Shown here: positions 1 through 10,707 of the stretch, piece after piece
Layout: each line of letters begins with the position of its first letter
How positions within the stretch are numbered: the stretch's first letter is position 1
Assembly (NCBI GenBank): GCA_943736015.1
Contig: OX031065.1
Location: 40,252,427-40,316,426 of the forward strand
Source: Tridacna crocea
Taxonomy: Eukaryota > Mollusca > Bivalvia > Cardiida > Cardiidae
Length of the DNA stretch: 64,000 bases
Direction of reading: 5' to 3'
Program-made: the position numbers and the translations under genes
The notes under the pieces: generated by a model
The model's database searches: none
Seen by the model: only the letters and a program-made list of their open reading frames with translations
Told to the model about the DNA's origin: nothing

Positions 1-878
1 CGATATACTCTTCACTACACGGTTGCGGCCAAAGTAGCCACTGGCACTACAAATGATGAACATCTTAAATAATAACTGTTCAAGTTTTTCTGTATGTTTC
101 ACTAACAATGTTAGTAGGTTGAAAAAAATACATGATAAAATATCAGTACTGTGGTATTTTTTCTGTTTTTCATTTCGTCTTTGGCAATTAATGATGTACA
201 CCAATACACGAAGAAAATTACTTTGATGATCAGTTTATAGCCATTAATCTGTAATGTATCCCAAAGCACTGAAATTTTGACTTGTTCTAAAATCAAAAAA
301 GGGAATTAGTCAAAGTTGAATATGAGGGAGAAACTGGAAATCTTCCGGAGTAAAGGGTGACCTTACGTGTGCTAAGTTTAATGTGTATGCTTATAGCACT
401 TCGTGTAAAGACGTGATTCGGGAGATCTTTTTTGCCAATAAAAGATCGTATTTAGTCAATAAAGTTTGGAAAAATTCGATTTGCAAACATAAAACTGGAC
501 ATAAATGGGACAATGGATACATTATATTGCTATTTGTACTTTACATTTAATTTCTTATACCAGTCTGCTTTCTTATACAGTGCTCGATAAGTTTAGTTTG
601 TGAGAAATTTGTGAACGATCGTGTTTATACCATTCCTTATTTTTTATTATCTCCTTAATAGAGGTAATTTTTTATGGAAGAAATCGCAAATTCTTTTATA
701 TAATGGACGGTCTTTAAGTGGTGGACTGTATCGAACGTTTTAGTACAGTGTAAATTAATACATTTTTGTCTTCTTTAGAAATTAGGGAAACTTTTTGGAG
801 ATGTGCTGTGTCGCAAGTTTTAGAGAATCGAAATTTTCAACGTCGGAATAAACTTTTAAATTATGTCTGGTGAGTTTT
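1..878. other. AT-rich sequence, nothing recognised
   Basis: No open frame of convincing length, no splice-flanked exon and no repeat that recurs elsewhere in the window. It is probably intergenic or intronic. Confidence 0.5.
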
Positions 879-964
879 CATCATCATCATCATTATCGTC
901 GTCATCATCATCATCATTTTCAGTTTTTCATTTTCGCCGTCCATGTCGTCGTCCCCCCCCCCCC
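879..964. repeat. TCA/TCG microsatellite followed by a C run
   Basis: Imperfect TCA repeats with TCG variants run from 879 to about 925. A run of 12 C residues follows at 953-964. Confidence 0.9.
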
Positions 965-1194
965 GTCCTTACATTTCGCTTTTCCTCTCCGCCAGAATGA
1001 TGCTATGATTGTCTACATTCTATAGCTAGCGTCAAAAGTAGCCTAACACAGTGTGTCAGCATCTGCTATAAATAAGTTTCTGTGGGAATTTTAAAAAATC
1101 TTCAATATCTAGAAAATCGATTTTTTAACTCTTCACAGTCACGAATCTGTAGGTCATTGAAGAAAAATGTCCTTTGAAAAGGACTATGAAGAAA

Positions 1195-1298
1195 AAGCTT
1201 TAAGAAAACGTTGTTAGCAAAGGTGAAAATGTAAAAATGCTGGCAACTAGTGTTCTCTCCCTCTCGCTCTGTCTCTGTCTCTGTCTGTCTGTCCGTCC

Positions 1299-1338
<40 letters not shown>

Positions 1339-1400
1339 GCCTGTCTCTCTCTCTCACTCTCCCACAGTGTTTTCCACCTTATTAACCCCAAGGCTGCTAG
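1195..1400 (+). mobile_element. Degenerate HP hairpin MITE hosting a microsatellite
   Basis: Left of the microsatellite the text resembles the HP hairpin left arm (GAAAATG, AAAATGCTGG). To its right is the HP right-arm end CCCACAGTGTTTTCC. The CTGT expansion occupies the place of the pyrimidine-rich right arm, so the microsatellite probably grew inside an old HP copy. Confidence 0.5.
1255..1360. repeat. CTGT/CTCT microsatellite
   Basis: A CTGT tetranucleotide array with CCGT interruptions grades into CTCT on both sides. Open frames read across it on both strands are low-complexity artefacts. Confidence 0.95.
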
Positions 1401-1580
1401 CCGGCTCACTAAACCTTTATCGGACGATGTAGATCAAAATCAGACTGCACAGAACGTGCATTTTGATCTTGAATTTAAACTGTCTGATCAATAGATATCT
1501 TTGCTCCAAAAAGTACACTTGAAATAGGAAAATCTGGGGTTCTACTATAAACTTGAAAGTTTTTCATCTTTTATTTAGCA
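1387..1580. repeat. Dispersed repeat D1, copy 1
   Basis: Shares GGCTGCTA, AAATCAGACTGCA, a TGTCTGATCAATAG/TGTTCGATAAGAAG block and the AGCAGG end with 2028-2215. Shorter echoes of the CAGACTGCA segment occur near 16890, 24570 and 38170. Function unknown; it is probably an old SINE or MITE fragment. Confidence 0.6.
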
Positions 1581-1684
1581 GGATAAGAGTTCAGAAAAAC
1601 TCCACCATTTTCAGATAAATTCATATTGTCACCTGAAAATGTTTCAATCAGGGAAAGCCTGAAAATTTGCCGTTTGATTAAATG

Positions 1685-1912
1685 TTAACCCGTACCACAG
1701 AACAAATTTTAGCCTAGCCCACATTAAAAGCATTTGCAGGAAAAAAAGTTAGATTTGATTAAAATATAACAAAAAGTCATGAAAGGATAGTAACAAATGC
1801 GGGAAAAAGGAGACAATGCTGGTTACCAGCATTTTCTTTTTTCCCACAATGTTTTCGAAAGGCCTCTCCCTAAGGGTCGCTCAAAGTCGGGATTATGCGG
1901 TAAAAAGTTTAA
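1685..1912 (+). mobile_element. HP hairpin MITE, complete copy
   Basis: Starts and ends in TTAA. It has the HP left part (ACAAATTTTAGCC, AAAAGCATTTGCAGG), the central hairpin around TGCTGGTTACCAGCA, and the HP right part (GGGTCGCTCAAAGTCGGGATT). The left interior is diverged. Confidence 0.85.
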
Positions 1913-2027
1913 CGTATAGATATAGTCATTATTTTGCTTTCCATCAAAAACATTCAAGTACTTTGTATCGCTGGAGTGGGTTCAACACTGGGAGTAAAAT
2001 TTTTTATACATGCATAATGTCTTCCTT

Positions 2028-2215
2028 AGGCTGCTAAGCGTGACTCAAGGACCTTTAGCGGACACTGTAGACCAAAATCAGACTGCATAGAGGTTCAGTT
2101 TAATGTTGGATCTATACTGTTCGATAAGAAGTTATTTTTGCCCAAAATAATCCGGAAATATCAATATTTGGGCATTACTATTGGCTAGAAAGTTTACTTG
2201 TTCAGCAGGTTTAGG
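2028..2215. repeat. Dispersed repeat D1, copy 2
   Basis: Same order of blocks as 1387-1580: GGCTGCTA, a GACC-AAAATCAGACTGCA block, and a CAGCAGG end. It lies between two HP copies. Confidence 0.6.
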
Positions 2216-2265
2216 GTTGAAAGATACACTCACAGTGGTTACATCTTTTATATGTGCATGTTCTA

Positions 2266-2492
2266 TTAACCTTTTACCAAACCACAAAAATTTAGACTGG
2301 TACAATTGAAAGTACTTGCAGACGACAAAATAAATGTAACTCAAGAATTAAAAGTTGTTTGCTGCAGAGTAGAAAATATTGTGGGAAAAGGATAAAATGC
2401 TGATAACCATCATTTTCTCCTTTCCCCACACTGTTTTCAAAAGACCTCTATCTCAGGGTCGTGAAAACCAGGGATTGTTTGGGAAAGGGTTA
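2266..2492 (+). mobile_element. HP hairpin MITE, complete copy
   Basis: Begins TTAACCTTTTACCAAACCAC and ends near GGGAAAGGGTTAG. The hairpin centre is degraded to TGCTGATAACCATCA. The left block AAAATTTAGACTGGTACAA and the block TGCAGACGACAAAATAAA are clear. Confidence 0.85.
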
Positions 2493-2502
2493 GGCAAGTT
2501 AT

Positions 2503-2734
2503 TTAACCCTTTACCACACAACAGAGCTATCGACCTGTTCAGGTTGTTAACATTTGAAAACAATCAGGGGTATGTAGCTCAAATGATGAACTGTGCCTTT
2601 GGAAAAAATAGAAAACTTTATTGGAAGAGGAAATAAAAGCTGGTTATCATCATTTTCTCTTTTTTCCACAATGATTTCATAAACTTTTTTCATTATGTTC
2701 GTTAAAAATCCGGATTGTGTGATAAAGGATTGAA
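2503..2734 (+). mobile_element. HP hairpin MITE, diverged copy
   Basis: Begins TTAACCCTTTACCACACAAC only 11 bp after the previous copy and ends GATAAAGGATTGA. The left interior is strongly diverged and the hairpin is weakened (AGCTGGTTATCATCA). Confidence 0.75.
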
Positions 2735-2854
2735 TGACATCCTTGGCATATCAGTCTGTCTCCATCTTTGTGCTTCATAATTCCAGATTAGCAACATAGG
2801 AACATCACGATTCTCTTCTTTAGAACTTTTATATCGTGTACATGGACACTTTCT

Positions 2855-3630
2855 CGTAACAATTACTGTACCTTAAATCAAAGCGTTGAAAACGCTTAAG
2901 TGTTATTTCTCGAGGATGCCATTGGGTGGCATTGATAATTTGAAAGAAAAAAAGGCATGTTATTGAAATATTGGCTTGAAAGTCAACCTACTAAGCAAAT
3001 GGATATCTTTTTTTTTGCTTGAAGGGAGAGCGCTCATGACAAAATTCGGGTTCCCTTTGAACACAAGTCAGGGGTAACTTCTCTTGACAGTTGTATGCAT
3101 GATGGACAGAAAGAGAAACCATGTGAATATCGAATAAAATTAAGTTTGTACCTGAAAACTATGTTTTTGACATATCCTTGACCGTTAACATTTCATTCCA
3201 AATCTTACAATCAATTATTTCAATCTATAAATATCCATGCCAAATCAAATGGCGTAAATGGCGTAGCGCGCAATCATGGGATTAACAAGCCATGGCCGGG
3301 ACGAACTGGTTTTGGAACGAAAAAGCCCAGGACCAAACGACCAGTAGACAAATTTTGTATCATTGCACTAATATAGAAATCTATGAGCGAGTAAAGCTAT
3401 TTTCAGTAAAAAATTAATACTTTCATGATCGATGGCCTCGTCCAGTATATTTTAAAATGCCATTTCTTGTTACATATCTGAGTGGGACCGAAAAACTCAT
3501 TTGGCTTTGAAAAATTAAGTTTATTCGGGTTTATTTCCTTCGGCTTTGCACGAAGTAAGGTGCATGGTATTCAAAATTCAATTTTGAACTCATGGTGGTA
3601 TTGTCTTCGACAAATACCAAAAAAAACTGG
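2855..3630 (+). mobile_element. Dispersed DNA element R2, short form
   Basis: The left about 360 bp (2855-3213) matches 14168-14545, and the remainder (3214-3630) matches 18430-18800. Near the ends are inverted blocks related to GGTATTTGTCGAAGA and TCTTCGACAAATACC. The two homologies abut almost exactly at 3213, as expected for an internally deleted derivative of a longer element. No coding frame. The superfamily is not determined. Confidence 0.65.
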
Positions 3631-4094
3631 TAGCATTTGAACGGCGCATGATGATCGGAACCTGCTCTGTTTTGCAAAATACTTTCTTATGATTGACTCT
3701 AAGTTTATAAGAACGAACGTACGATCAAACAATCGACATAAGGAATGAACGCAAAAAGAAAGAACGAACGAAATACTCTATTGACAAATACTTACATCAG
3801 TTTATATTCATATATTAACAAGGACAATGGGAAGGCGATACGGGCTGTAAATCGTCATTATGCTCACGATTGTGCCTGTTTTAGAAAAGTACCTGTTAAA
3901 AATTAGTTTAAGCAGTGTGTAAGCTACTTAAATACATTACTGGACACCCTAAGAAAAGGAAATAATTTGAATGCGTAACATTGGAAATTGGATATCACCT
4001 TTCAAGCAGATTAGTGGCTCTATCTAAGACCAGTAGTCTGTCAGACCAAACAATTGTTCATTTACTAAACCCTTCTGCCCCCACTTAGTTATCT
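3631..4094. other. Intergenic sequence, nothing recognised
   Basis: AT-rich, with a short GAACGAACG-type low-complexity patch near 3712-3770. No gene or repeat shared with the rest of the window was found. Confidence 0.4.
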
Positions 4095-4337
4095 AAAGCA
4101 ACCAACCAACAGCCAACTAGCCAGCCAGCCAGAAAATCAGTCAATAAGTCAGTCGCTCGCTCGCTCGCTCACTGACGTACCCATCCACCCACTTTTGCAC
4201 TCACTTTTTTCACTCACTCTCTTACTCAATTTTTCACTGACTCTCTCACTCACTTTTCACTCACCTTTTCACCTTTTCACTTTTTCACTCACTCACTCAT
4301 TCACTCATTCACTCACTCACTCACTCACTCACTCACT
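4095..4337. repeat. CCAA/GCTC/CACT microsatellite cluster
   Basis: Successive short arrays of AACC/AGCC, then CGCT, then TCAC(T), ending in a clean CACT array at about 4305-4337. Any reading frame across it is low complexity. Confidence 0.95.
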
Positions 4338-4741
4338 GGAAAATTTAACCAACCATAGAAGCTTACCTGACAGTATGACTTTAATATAAATTTAAGAGAT
4401 TTATAACCTCAAAACTTAGTTCTTAAGCGCCATTTATCTTTACGTATAGATATTTCGGAGTGGTTTGTTTGAAATTAATCCAAGCAATTTACTAAAAATC
4501 GATAAACAAATTATTCTTAACTTGTTTTGTATTTTTGCACTGACTCGCACACTTCGTTTATAAACTCCCATCCAAAGTATTTCGATTATTTTCGAAAAGA
4601 TAGGCTTTTGAAGAAAATTAGTAAGAAGGTCCCTCTCTTGCCGAATTCACCTCTTCCAATGTAATTACAGATTTTTGACGCTTCCTAATTAAAAAGATCC
4701 GCACTCAATGATATTCGAGTTCATATGTGTAAAAAATGAAC
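4338..4741. other. AT-rich spacer, nothing recognised
   Basis: No coding frame or shared repeat was seen between the microsatellite and the next HP copy. Confidence 0.4.
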
Positions 4742-4846
4742 TTAACCCTTAGGGCATTAAATATTGCAGGGAAATGAGGAAATGCTTGTTACAAGCATTT
4801 CCTCATTTTCCGACAATGCTTTCGAAAGCATTCTTCTTCATTTTCG
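4742..4846 (+). mobile_element. HP hairpin MITE, truncated copy
   Basis: Contains TTAACCCTTAGGG, then a hairpin with a different core (GAGGAAATGCTTGTTACAAGC), then the right-end remnant. It has lost most of the left arm and abuts the next copy at its TTAA. Confidence 0.65.
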
Positions 4847-5060
4847 TTAACTCTTTACCAAACGGCAAAATTTTACCCTGGTCCAAGATGAAAGTACTTG
4901 CGATAACTCAAAAATTGAAATCTGTGTCCATCAGGGTAGAAAAGATTGTGGGAAAAGGAGAAAATGCTGGTTACCAGTATTTTCTCCCTTTTCCCAGAAT
5001 GTTTTCAAATGGCTTTTATCTCAGGGTCGTAAAACCAGGGATTGTATGGTATAGGTTTAA
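4847..5060 (+). mobile_element. HP hairpin MITE, complete copy
   Basis: TTAA on both sides. Left end CTCTTTACCAAACGGCAAAA; hairpin AAAAGGAGAAAATGCTGG with a matching right arm; right end CAGGGTCGTAAAACCAGGGA. Confidence 0.9.
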
Positions 5061-5300
5061 AGAAGAATTGTTTGATAAACTTTATAAAATAAAAGCGACT
5101 ACAGTTCTTGCGTTTGAATTTTAGGTAATGGGTGGTATAGAACCATGATCAGACAGTAAATTCTGTCAGATAGTATTAATTGATCACACATCTATTATCC
5201 TTAAATTTCAGATAAAAGTATATACTGAATAGAGATTTTAAGGGTTCCACGGGAAATATAATAGTGACAAGAGCAAATAGTGGAGCTACAATATCAGCCA

Positions 5301-5440
5301 GTCCAGGATCTACATTCACAGACCATTCTTAGGAACATTCTCAGTCTTATTCTTCAAGTTTTTCCAAACTTGAAAGTAACACAACTTCTAATTGGCTAAA
5401 CCAAATGGTTTAGCCAATCAGAAGTGAATACAGGCCCAGG
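5301..5440. repeat. Dispersed repeat D2, copy 1, with short hairpin
   Basis: Contains GGATCTACATTCACA, AAAGTAACACAA and GGTTTAGCCAATCAGAA, all of which recur in the same order at 10350-10475. At 5391-5423 TTGGCTAAACCA pairs with TGGTTTAGCCAA. Confidence 0.6.
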
Positions 5441-5839
5441 TCTGTAGGTATATAAGCTTCTCATGTCTCTACAAACTTTGTGAACTTTTTAAGAAAAAGA
5501 CAAAATTATAGAGGTAATATTAGTTTTTAGGCTTATTTAGACGTTGTTTCCAGGCAAATTACATTTGAGCAGCCCACTGATAAACGGAGGGGCGGGGTTT
5601 CAATGTACCTTCATGTCTCTGGCACAGCCCCAATTTTTGTTCCTCTAGTATTATCCCATTGTTGCTCATAACTAGTACCAGCAGGCTGTGCAGGAGTCTC
5701 CTACATCCTTGTAATAACCAGTTTTTAAGCTGGTATAGTACTGCTATCACATGTGAAAACTCACAAGAAATACTGGAAAGGAGCCAAAGACAGATGATAG
5801 ATTTCATAAAAAATGAAAGATCCCCCGGTTTGTATCTGT

Positions 5840-6055
5840 ACCATAAAACTTAGACTTGCCCATGTTGAAGGCATTAGCAAGCAACAGGTTAAGTTGCGCT
5901 CAAATTAGTGGAGTGACCTATTTGATGTTAGAAAATATTTGGGTCAGGATGTAAAAGCTTGTTACCAATCTTTTCTCCTTGTTTCACAATGTTGTCAAAA
6001 GGTCTCTATTGCAGGACCGGTTTGATAACTCGGGATTGTGGGGAAAAGAGGGTAT
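5840..6055 (+). mobile_element. HP hairpin MITE, degenerate copy
   Basis: Weak HP blocks in order: ACTTAGACTTGCCCATGTTGAA, GCATTAGCAAG, a decayed hairpin (AAAAGCTTGTTACCAATC), TTTTCTCC, TCAAAAGGTCTC, and GGGATTGTGGGG. Confidence 0.5.
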
Positions 6056-6191
6056 AACTATGTGGGTATGCCAGATTTTCAACTTACCAATGTAAAAAAG
6101 GTAAAAAAAGTGTTGGGTATTTCCACTCCGAAAGCTCACTGACCAAATATCTACTTTACTGCCGATACCAAAATTAAAAAGTTTAACATAC

Positions 6192-6388
6192 CCTCCCGTA
6201 TAGCTACAATATGCCTCGGCAGCCGTTTTCTTCTCACAATCTGTTAAACTGGTAACCTTGTGGGGAGTTTCACTCCTGGCTTGGCATCGAAAAGGACCAG
6301 CCTTAACTTGAATTTCTCCGATATACGAAGTGCAAGAGACCAGAGCCCAACCCAGCAATATGCAAGTCTCTGAGTCGACCTGGTGCTG
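6192..6388 (-). other. Candidate coding exon on the minus strand (weak)
   Basis: One minus-strand frame is open from a stop complement at 6389-6391 down to a consensus-like donor: G then GTATGT, with the intron starting at 6191. It encodes about 65 residues with a hydrophobic stretch (ILLGWALVSC) followed by a spaced-cysteine segment (cysteines in PFRCQA, TDCEKK and AYCSY). That pattern would fit a small secreted or extracellular domain. No ATG is in frame, and I do not recognise the family. A chance frame is a real possibility. Confidence 0.25.
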
Positions 6389-6399
6389 TTAGAATCGCC

Positions 6400-7015
6400 A
6401 TGACGACAATATCTTATTCTGAATAGCCCCGGGAGTCTGCACTCGGCAGATCGCTATTCTGCCACCTACCAAGACCGCCAGCCGCCTTCCACCTGCTTTT
6501 CAGTCTCCGCCCTGCCGCCGGCAGGTATTTTGAAATCGCACGGTGGCATGGCGGTAGCATAACGGTAGCAGGCCGGATCCTGGAGTGTGGCAATTAGTTC
6601 CTACCGATCGCCGGCCGAAGATTGAAGGCCCTCGAACCCCGTGACGACCGAGTAAAAATCGCGCTGCCGCCCGTCTGCCGCTTGATAGCCACAGCGCGAC
6701 CACGAAATGCGCCAGGCCGGTGTAATGCAGAGAAATGACTCCCATTACAAAATGACCTACGGTCAGAGAAATGACCCGGTGGTCATTTTGTAATGGGGGT
6801 CATTTTTCTGCATTACACCGGCGCCCTGACGACAGCCACAATTGGAAAAAATCGGCTAACTTTTTCTTAAAACTTCAGCGGCGTCCTAGCGGCGACTGAA
6901 GTGCCGCCTGCCGATTTTGCCTGCCACCGAGTTGCCACCGGGCTGCCACCGGCCGAATTTGAGTGAAAACTGGCAGTTACCACGCCGGCAGGCGGCATTT
7001 ACTGATTTCTGACCG
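6400..7015. repeat. GC-rich patch with GCCGCC/CTGCCACC repeats
   Basis: This block is much richer in G+C than its surroundings, with many copies of CTGCCGCC, GCCACCGG and CGGCAGG in both orientations. Its composition suggests a separately acquired repeat. A short MITE sits inside it at 6717-6821. No credible gene. Confidence 0.5.
6717..6821. mobile_element. 105-bp MITE (inverted repeat)
   Basis: Left arm 6721-6757 (TGTAATGCAGAGAAATGAC, then CCCATTACAAAATGACC) pairs with right arm 6781-6817 with few mismatches. CCGG lies at both outer edges. It is a near-complete foldback with a loop of about 23 bp. Confidence 0.75.
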
Positions 7016-7539
7016 TACTATTAGTTGAGTCTGAAACATATTATGTACACAGGATATGAGTCTGTTTATGTTACTGAATTTTTTTCTAAATAATGAACTC
7101 AATTCGAGTTAGAACATGGGACCATTAGCAGATATAAGCATCCTTCAACATAGTCTGTGTGGGAATAGATTTCCCAATGTATCCTTCGCTACATATACAG
7201 GATTCTTCATCTCCTCTTTATTGACAGCAAGCAATTATAACAAGCGTATTCTCCTTTTTCTTCAACGTTTTCCATACCGTTGAACCGTATTTTTAGTTCC
7301 TTTAGATTTTATTATTCATGTTATTTGGAACCATTTGTGTTGATCTGAAACTGCAGTATGTGTAAGGGTGCAGCGGTCAGTATATTTTGTATAGTAAAAG
7401 ATATCGTGAAGCATTTATCTTTCTGAAACAGACTCCTGCCTTTGTAATAACCGATACAGCAATTTGAATGAACGCAATGCGCGTGGCATTATATATCACC
7501 GATACTTGAATTTACCAAGTCTGTAATACGTTTAGGCAG

Positions 7540-8834
7540 TGTTGGATCATATTTGTATCAAATCATATATGTAACACATTTGTTACGTACATGATCACAT
7601 TCGTAACAGATAAAGTGTGTTACAAATGTGTTTGTCCGAAATGGGGGTTGACATGAGAAGCATATATGTAACAGGTTTAGTTGTCTATTTGTATTCAAAC
7701 AATTAACAGCAATAGCAACATCATTATATTCTTTACACTATTGATTTTATTCTCGATTGCAAAACAATAGTTAGCACATTAAGCTAATCGCTCTCGAGAC
7801 TCACTCCAACTTGAATCAACCTCAGAGAGAGAGAGAGAGGACGTGTGGAATAATGATTTTTTGCCCAAGGTACCAGTGCATCTCGAGCGCGCACGTGAGT
7901 GTGTCCAGCAACATCCAAACAGCAAGAAAATTGATCTGCAGATTGGAACTCAAGGCAAAACACACATCATACAGTTTAACTTCCAACAATCTGCGCCTCG
8001 TACTGACTGTCGATCAATTGTTGAATAAAAGATAACAAGACAGATTTCTTATCTCAGTCGGCGTTCAACATCATTTGATGACAGGAAATCCCGGGTGTTG
8101 GTGCCATATATATTCCGTAACTGTGGTGTGATTCCCTTCACTATGCGCCACATGTTGTTCAGGGTGTAACAGTCTTAAACAGCAGTCACACTGTAGCGTA
8201 TAACCCAAACGCGCGCCGGGCGTATGGAAACTCTCAATTGTGACTGAAAGTAAGCATTTACGGGACTAGCACTTTTGCTAAACTAGCACCTCCACTGTAT
8301 ACATTTTTCCCACGCGAAGATGGTGACGTCATCGAAAGAGACAATGAAAAGGGTCATTTTCGGCTTGTTTGATGTCGGTTCTTTTCAAGTCAGTTGTTCT
8401 TCATAAGCTTCACATATGATTCACAGTTGGGACCAAACGCTCCTCGTGTGCGGAAAGCTCGATTAAAAAGTAAGTTCCAGTTTTATTAATGGAGCGGACG
8501 CGAAAGAGTGACGTCGACGTCACCGCCGATGACGACGATGGACAAAGTGACACAACAAATCAGTATCAAGATATTGGCCCATCTGGTGAATAAAAACCTG
8601 CTACAAATGTGTTTCAGATGTAAATATGCATTCTTTTGTACTGTTTTTAAATCAAAATTGACCTGTGACATATGTGATTTCATGTCACATCAAAAACCGG
8701 CATCGATCATATTCGTCACAAAATATGTTACATTTATGCTTGATTTCCGAGTCATATATGTAACACATGTTACATATGTGATCATATATGTAACAGGTGT
8801 TACATATATGATTTGTTACAAATATGATCCAACA
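7540..8834. mobile_element. Non-autonomous DNA transposon with long TIRs
   Basis: Begins TGTTGGATCATATTTG and ends in the reverse complement (AATATGATCCAACA). Both sides are flanked by AGGCAG (7534-7539 and 8835-8840), a 6-bp target duplication. The TIRs extend about 60-70 bp and consist of repeated, partly self-complementary words (TGTTACATATATGAT, GATCATATATGTAACA). The roughly 1.1-kb interior has no transposase and only a possible captured exon (7840-8028). Superfamily undetermined; the 6-bp duplication argues against hAT, Tc1/mariner and piggyBac. Confidence 0.8.
7840..8028 (+). pseudogene. Possible WWE-like domain remnant
   Basis: The frame through VPVHLERARECVQQHP and KIDLQIGTQGKTHIIQFNF, followed by a QQSAPR segment, ends at a TAA at about 8026-8028. 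The aliphatic-Glu-Arg helix start, the IQFNF strand and the following Gln and Arg residues recall a WWE domain (protein-protein and ADP-ribose binding). I see no start codon with context and no second exon. It lies inside the 7540-8834 transposon, so if real it may be captured host sequence. A chance match is possible. Confidence 0.22.
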
Positions 8835-8840
8835 AGGCAG

Positions 8841-9461
8841 TTTGTACATCGATCAACCTATTTTATGTTGTAATTTGTGAAAATGCGACAAAAGTAGAAC
8901 TGTCTCACTCATGTCACGGTGATTCATGTCTTTCCATGGCAGGATTTATCAAGTATAAGGCTAGAAATCTACAGTGGCTTGCCCGATGGTACTCCAATGT
9001 AACTCGTAACATCAGCCGGATTTATTTTTAAATTTTAAATTACCACATAATTATGAGCTAAGGAGGACCCCATAAAATGTTATAATTTTCAGAGATTATA
9101 AATTATTATTCTTTTATTTCATTTTGATTTCCTTTTGACACATTTACGATAATAGCTTTAAACTTACACATAGGTCCTTTGAAGTCATTGTTTCCATTGT
9201 TGTACAGATATTCATTGAACTGATAATATGTTTAACCGCTGATCCATTAAGGAGTTCTTTAACGCCTCTCAAGTTTCAGGGGGAGAGAGTGCAATTAGGA
9301 GAAAAATCAGAATTCTTGAGAAAGGCAAGTCGTATAGAGCCGTGCTCTGTGAAAGAGGAGTTAAAAGTATCTCCAGAGTCTATCGATTCAGGTCGGCTTG
9401 CGTAGTCGGGGCAGGCTGACCTGTGTCAAAACCTTGTGCTTTCTGTAAATTTTCTGCATGT
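8841..9461. other. Intergenic sequence, nothing recognised
   Basis: No gene. The segment near 9390-9425 (GGCAGGCTGACCTG) resembles a motif that recurs at 10733 and near 23995, probably a small dispersed repeat. Confidence 0.35.
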
Positions 9462-9548
9462 CATATTGTCGGTTTACTTCGAAAACCTCGTAATTACAGC
9501 TTGTTAAAAGCTGTAGTTGTGAGATTTTCGAAGTAAACCGACGATATG
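9462..9548. repeat. Hairpin with about 40-bp arms
   Basis: CATATTGTCGGTTTACTTCG with its continuation to ACAGCTT pairs with AAGCTGTAGTTGTGAGATTT and its continuation to CGACGATATG, leaving only a few bases of loop. Several mismatches indicate age. It may be a tiny MITE. Confidence 0.75.
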
Positions 9549-10349
9549 AGCAAATTAGAATTCATCCGGTTGTAGGATCAACCTTTCCCAGATAAGCCCT
9601 GGTTTTTTTTCCCGTGAAGCCATCCTCGACACAATGATCAGCTATGAGAGAGGAATGAAATCTAATGACGACCATCAATACTAAGGAATTGGCCGAGCTG
9701 AGTTTGGAGCTAGCGACCCGCTGGTTTCAAGTCCTGTCGTTATTGGGATTGGTTGAATGTTTAAATACTGTTTTACGCCACATTCAACATCGTTTCAGAC
9801 ATACCATGACGACAGTTTCCGTGTATCCTGGATTTCGCCAGAACTAGACTGGTGACTAAAAGAGAAATTGTCAATGACGGGCAATGTCTCTTTTCCGTAC
9901 AATGTATTTGAACATGGTTTTCAGCAACAGGCGAATTATAGACGTTGCAGAACGAGTTTTAATCAAAAGAAAATTGTAGAATTTAACTTTCTTCTGTTTG
10001 TTCGAATTGATTCCTTAATTTCGGAGCACAGGCACCTTTTACACGTGGTAAAAGGGGCGTTTTAAAATCAAACCGTACAGGTAGGGAGGGCCGTTTAAAA
10101 TGTTTTAGATAGTTATACGCCAACTGTTGAAATGAAGAAAGAACCATGCAGTCAGTGCGTTCGAATTATCAGTGAATCAAATTACGCATATTGAAAGAGA
10201 TGACTTAAAGCTTCATAATTTTGTTAAAAGAGCATGCTTTTATTCTTTCATTTATCCTCCTCATAGAATCTTTTTATTTTTTTTTTTTTTTCTTCTTGTC
10301 CTCCAAAATCGTTGCAGCAGCCGCTCTTTCATATTCAAAACAACCCGGA
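9549..10349. other. Intergenic sequence, no supported gene
   Basis: Frames of about 60 codons here lack splice or domain evidence. A T-rich run lies at about 10272-10291. Confidence 0.35.
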
Positions 10350-10480
10350 TCTGTATTCACAAACAATTCTACGAGTAAACTGAATTCTTATTCCAGTTTT
10401 GAAATTTAAAAAGTAACACAAATTTTTGGTTGGCTTATTTGCATGTAACTGGTTTAGCCAATCAGAAATCACATTTCTCT
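10350..10480. repeat. Dispersed repeat D2, copy 2
   Basis: Shares GGATCTGTATTCACAAAC, AAAGTAACACAA and TGGTTTAGCCAATCAGAA with 5301-5440, in the same order and spacing. Confidence 0.6.
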
Positions 10481-10707
10481 AAAAGGTCGAGAACTTGAGA
10501 CAGTTCGGTTATCAGACTAGGAATGGTTGGTGAGCAGTAGCCAAAAACTGCCGACTACTCTCTATTCTCAATATATACCTAAATTTACAAATGCTTAAAA
10601 TGATGCGACGTATTTGAATGTTTGTGTGTGTTTATTCATATGACCCAAGCTCACGGAAAAGGGGCCAGGTTTAGTCATGAGGTGGATTGGTCCTTTGACA
10701 TACAGAA

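Noticed and set aside
1200-1494. Open frames of 60-85 codons on both strands
   Set aside because: They read through the CTGT microsatellite; composition is purely repetitive.
4195-4389. 64-codon Leu/Ser/His-rich frame
   Set aside because: Generated by the CACT microsatellite.
4774-5124. 116-codon plus-strand frame
   Set aside because: It lies across two HP MITE copies. The same frame pattern recurs in other HP copies, so it reflects the repeat, not a gene.
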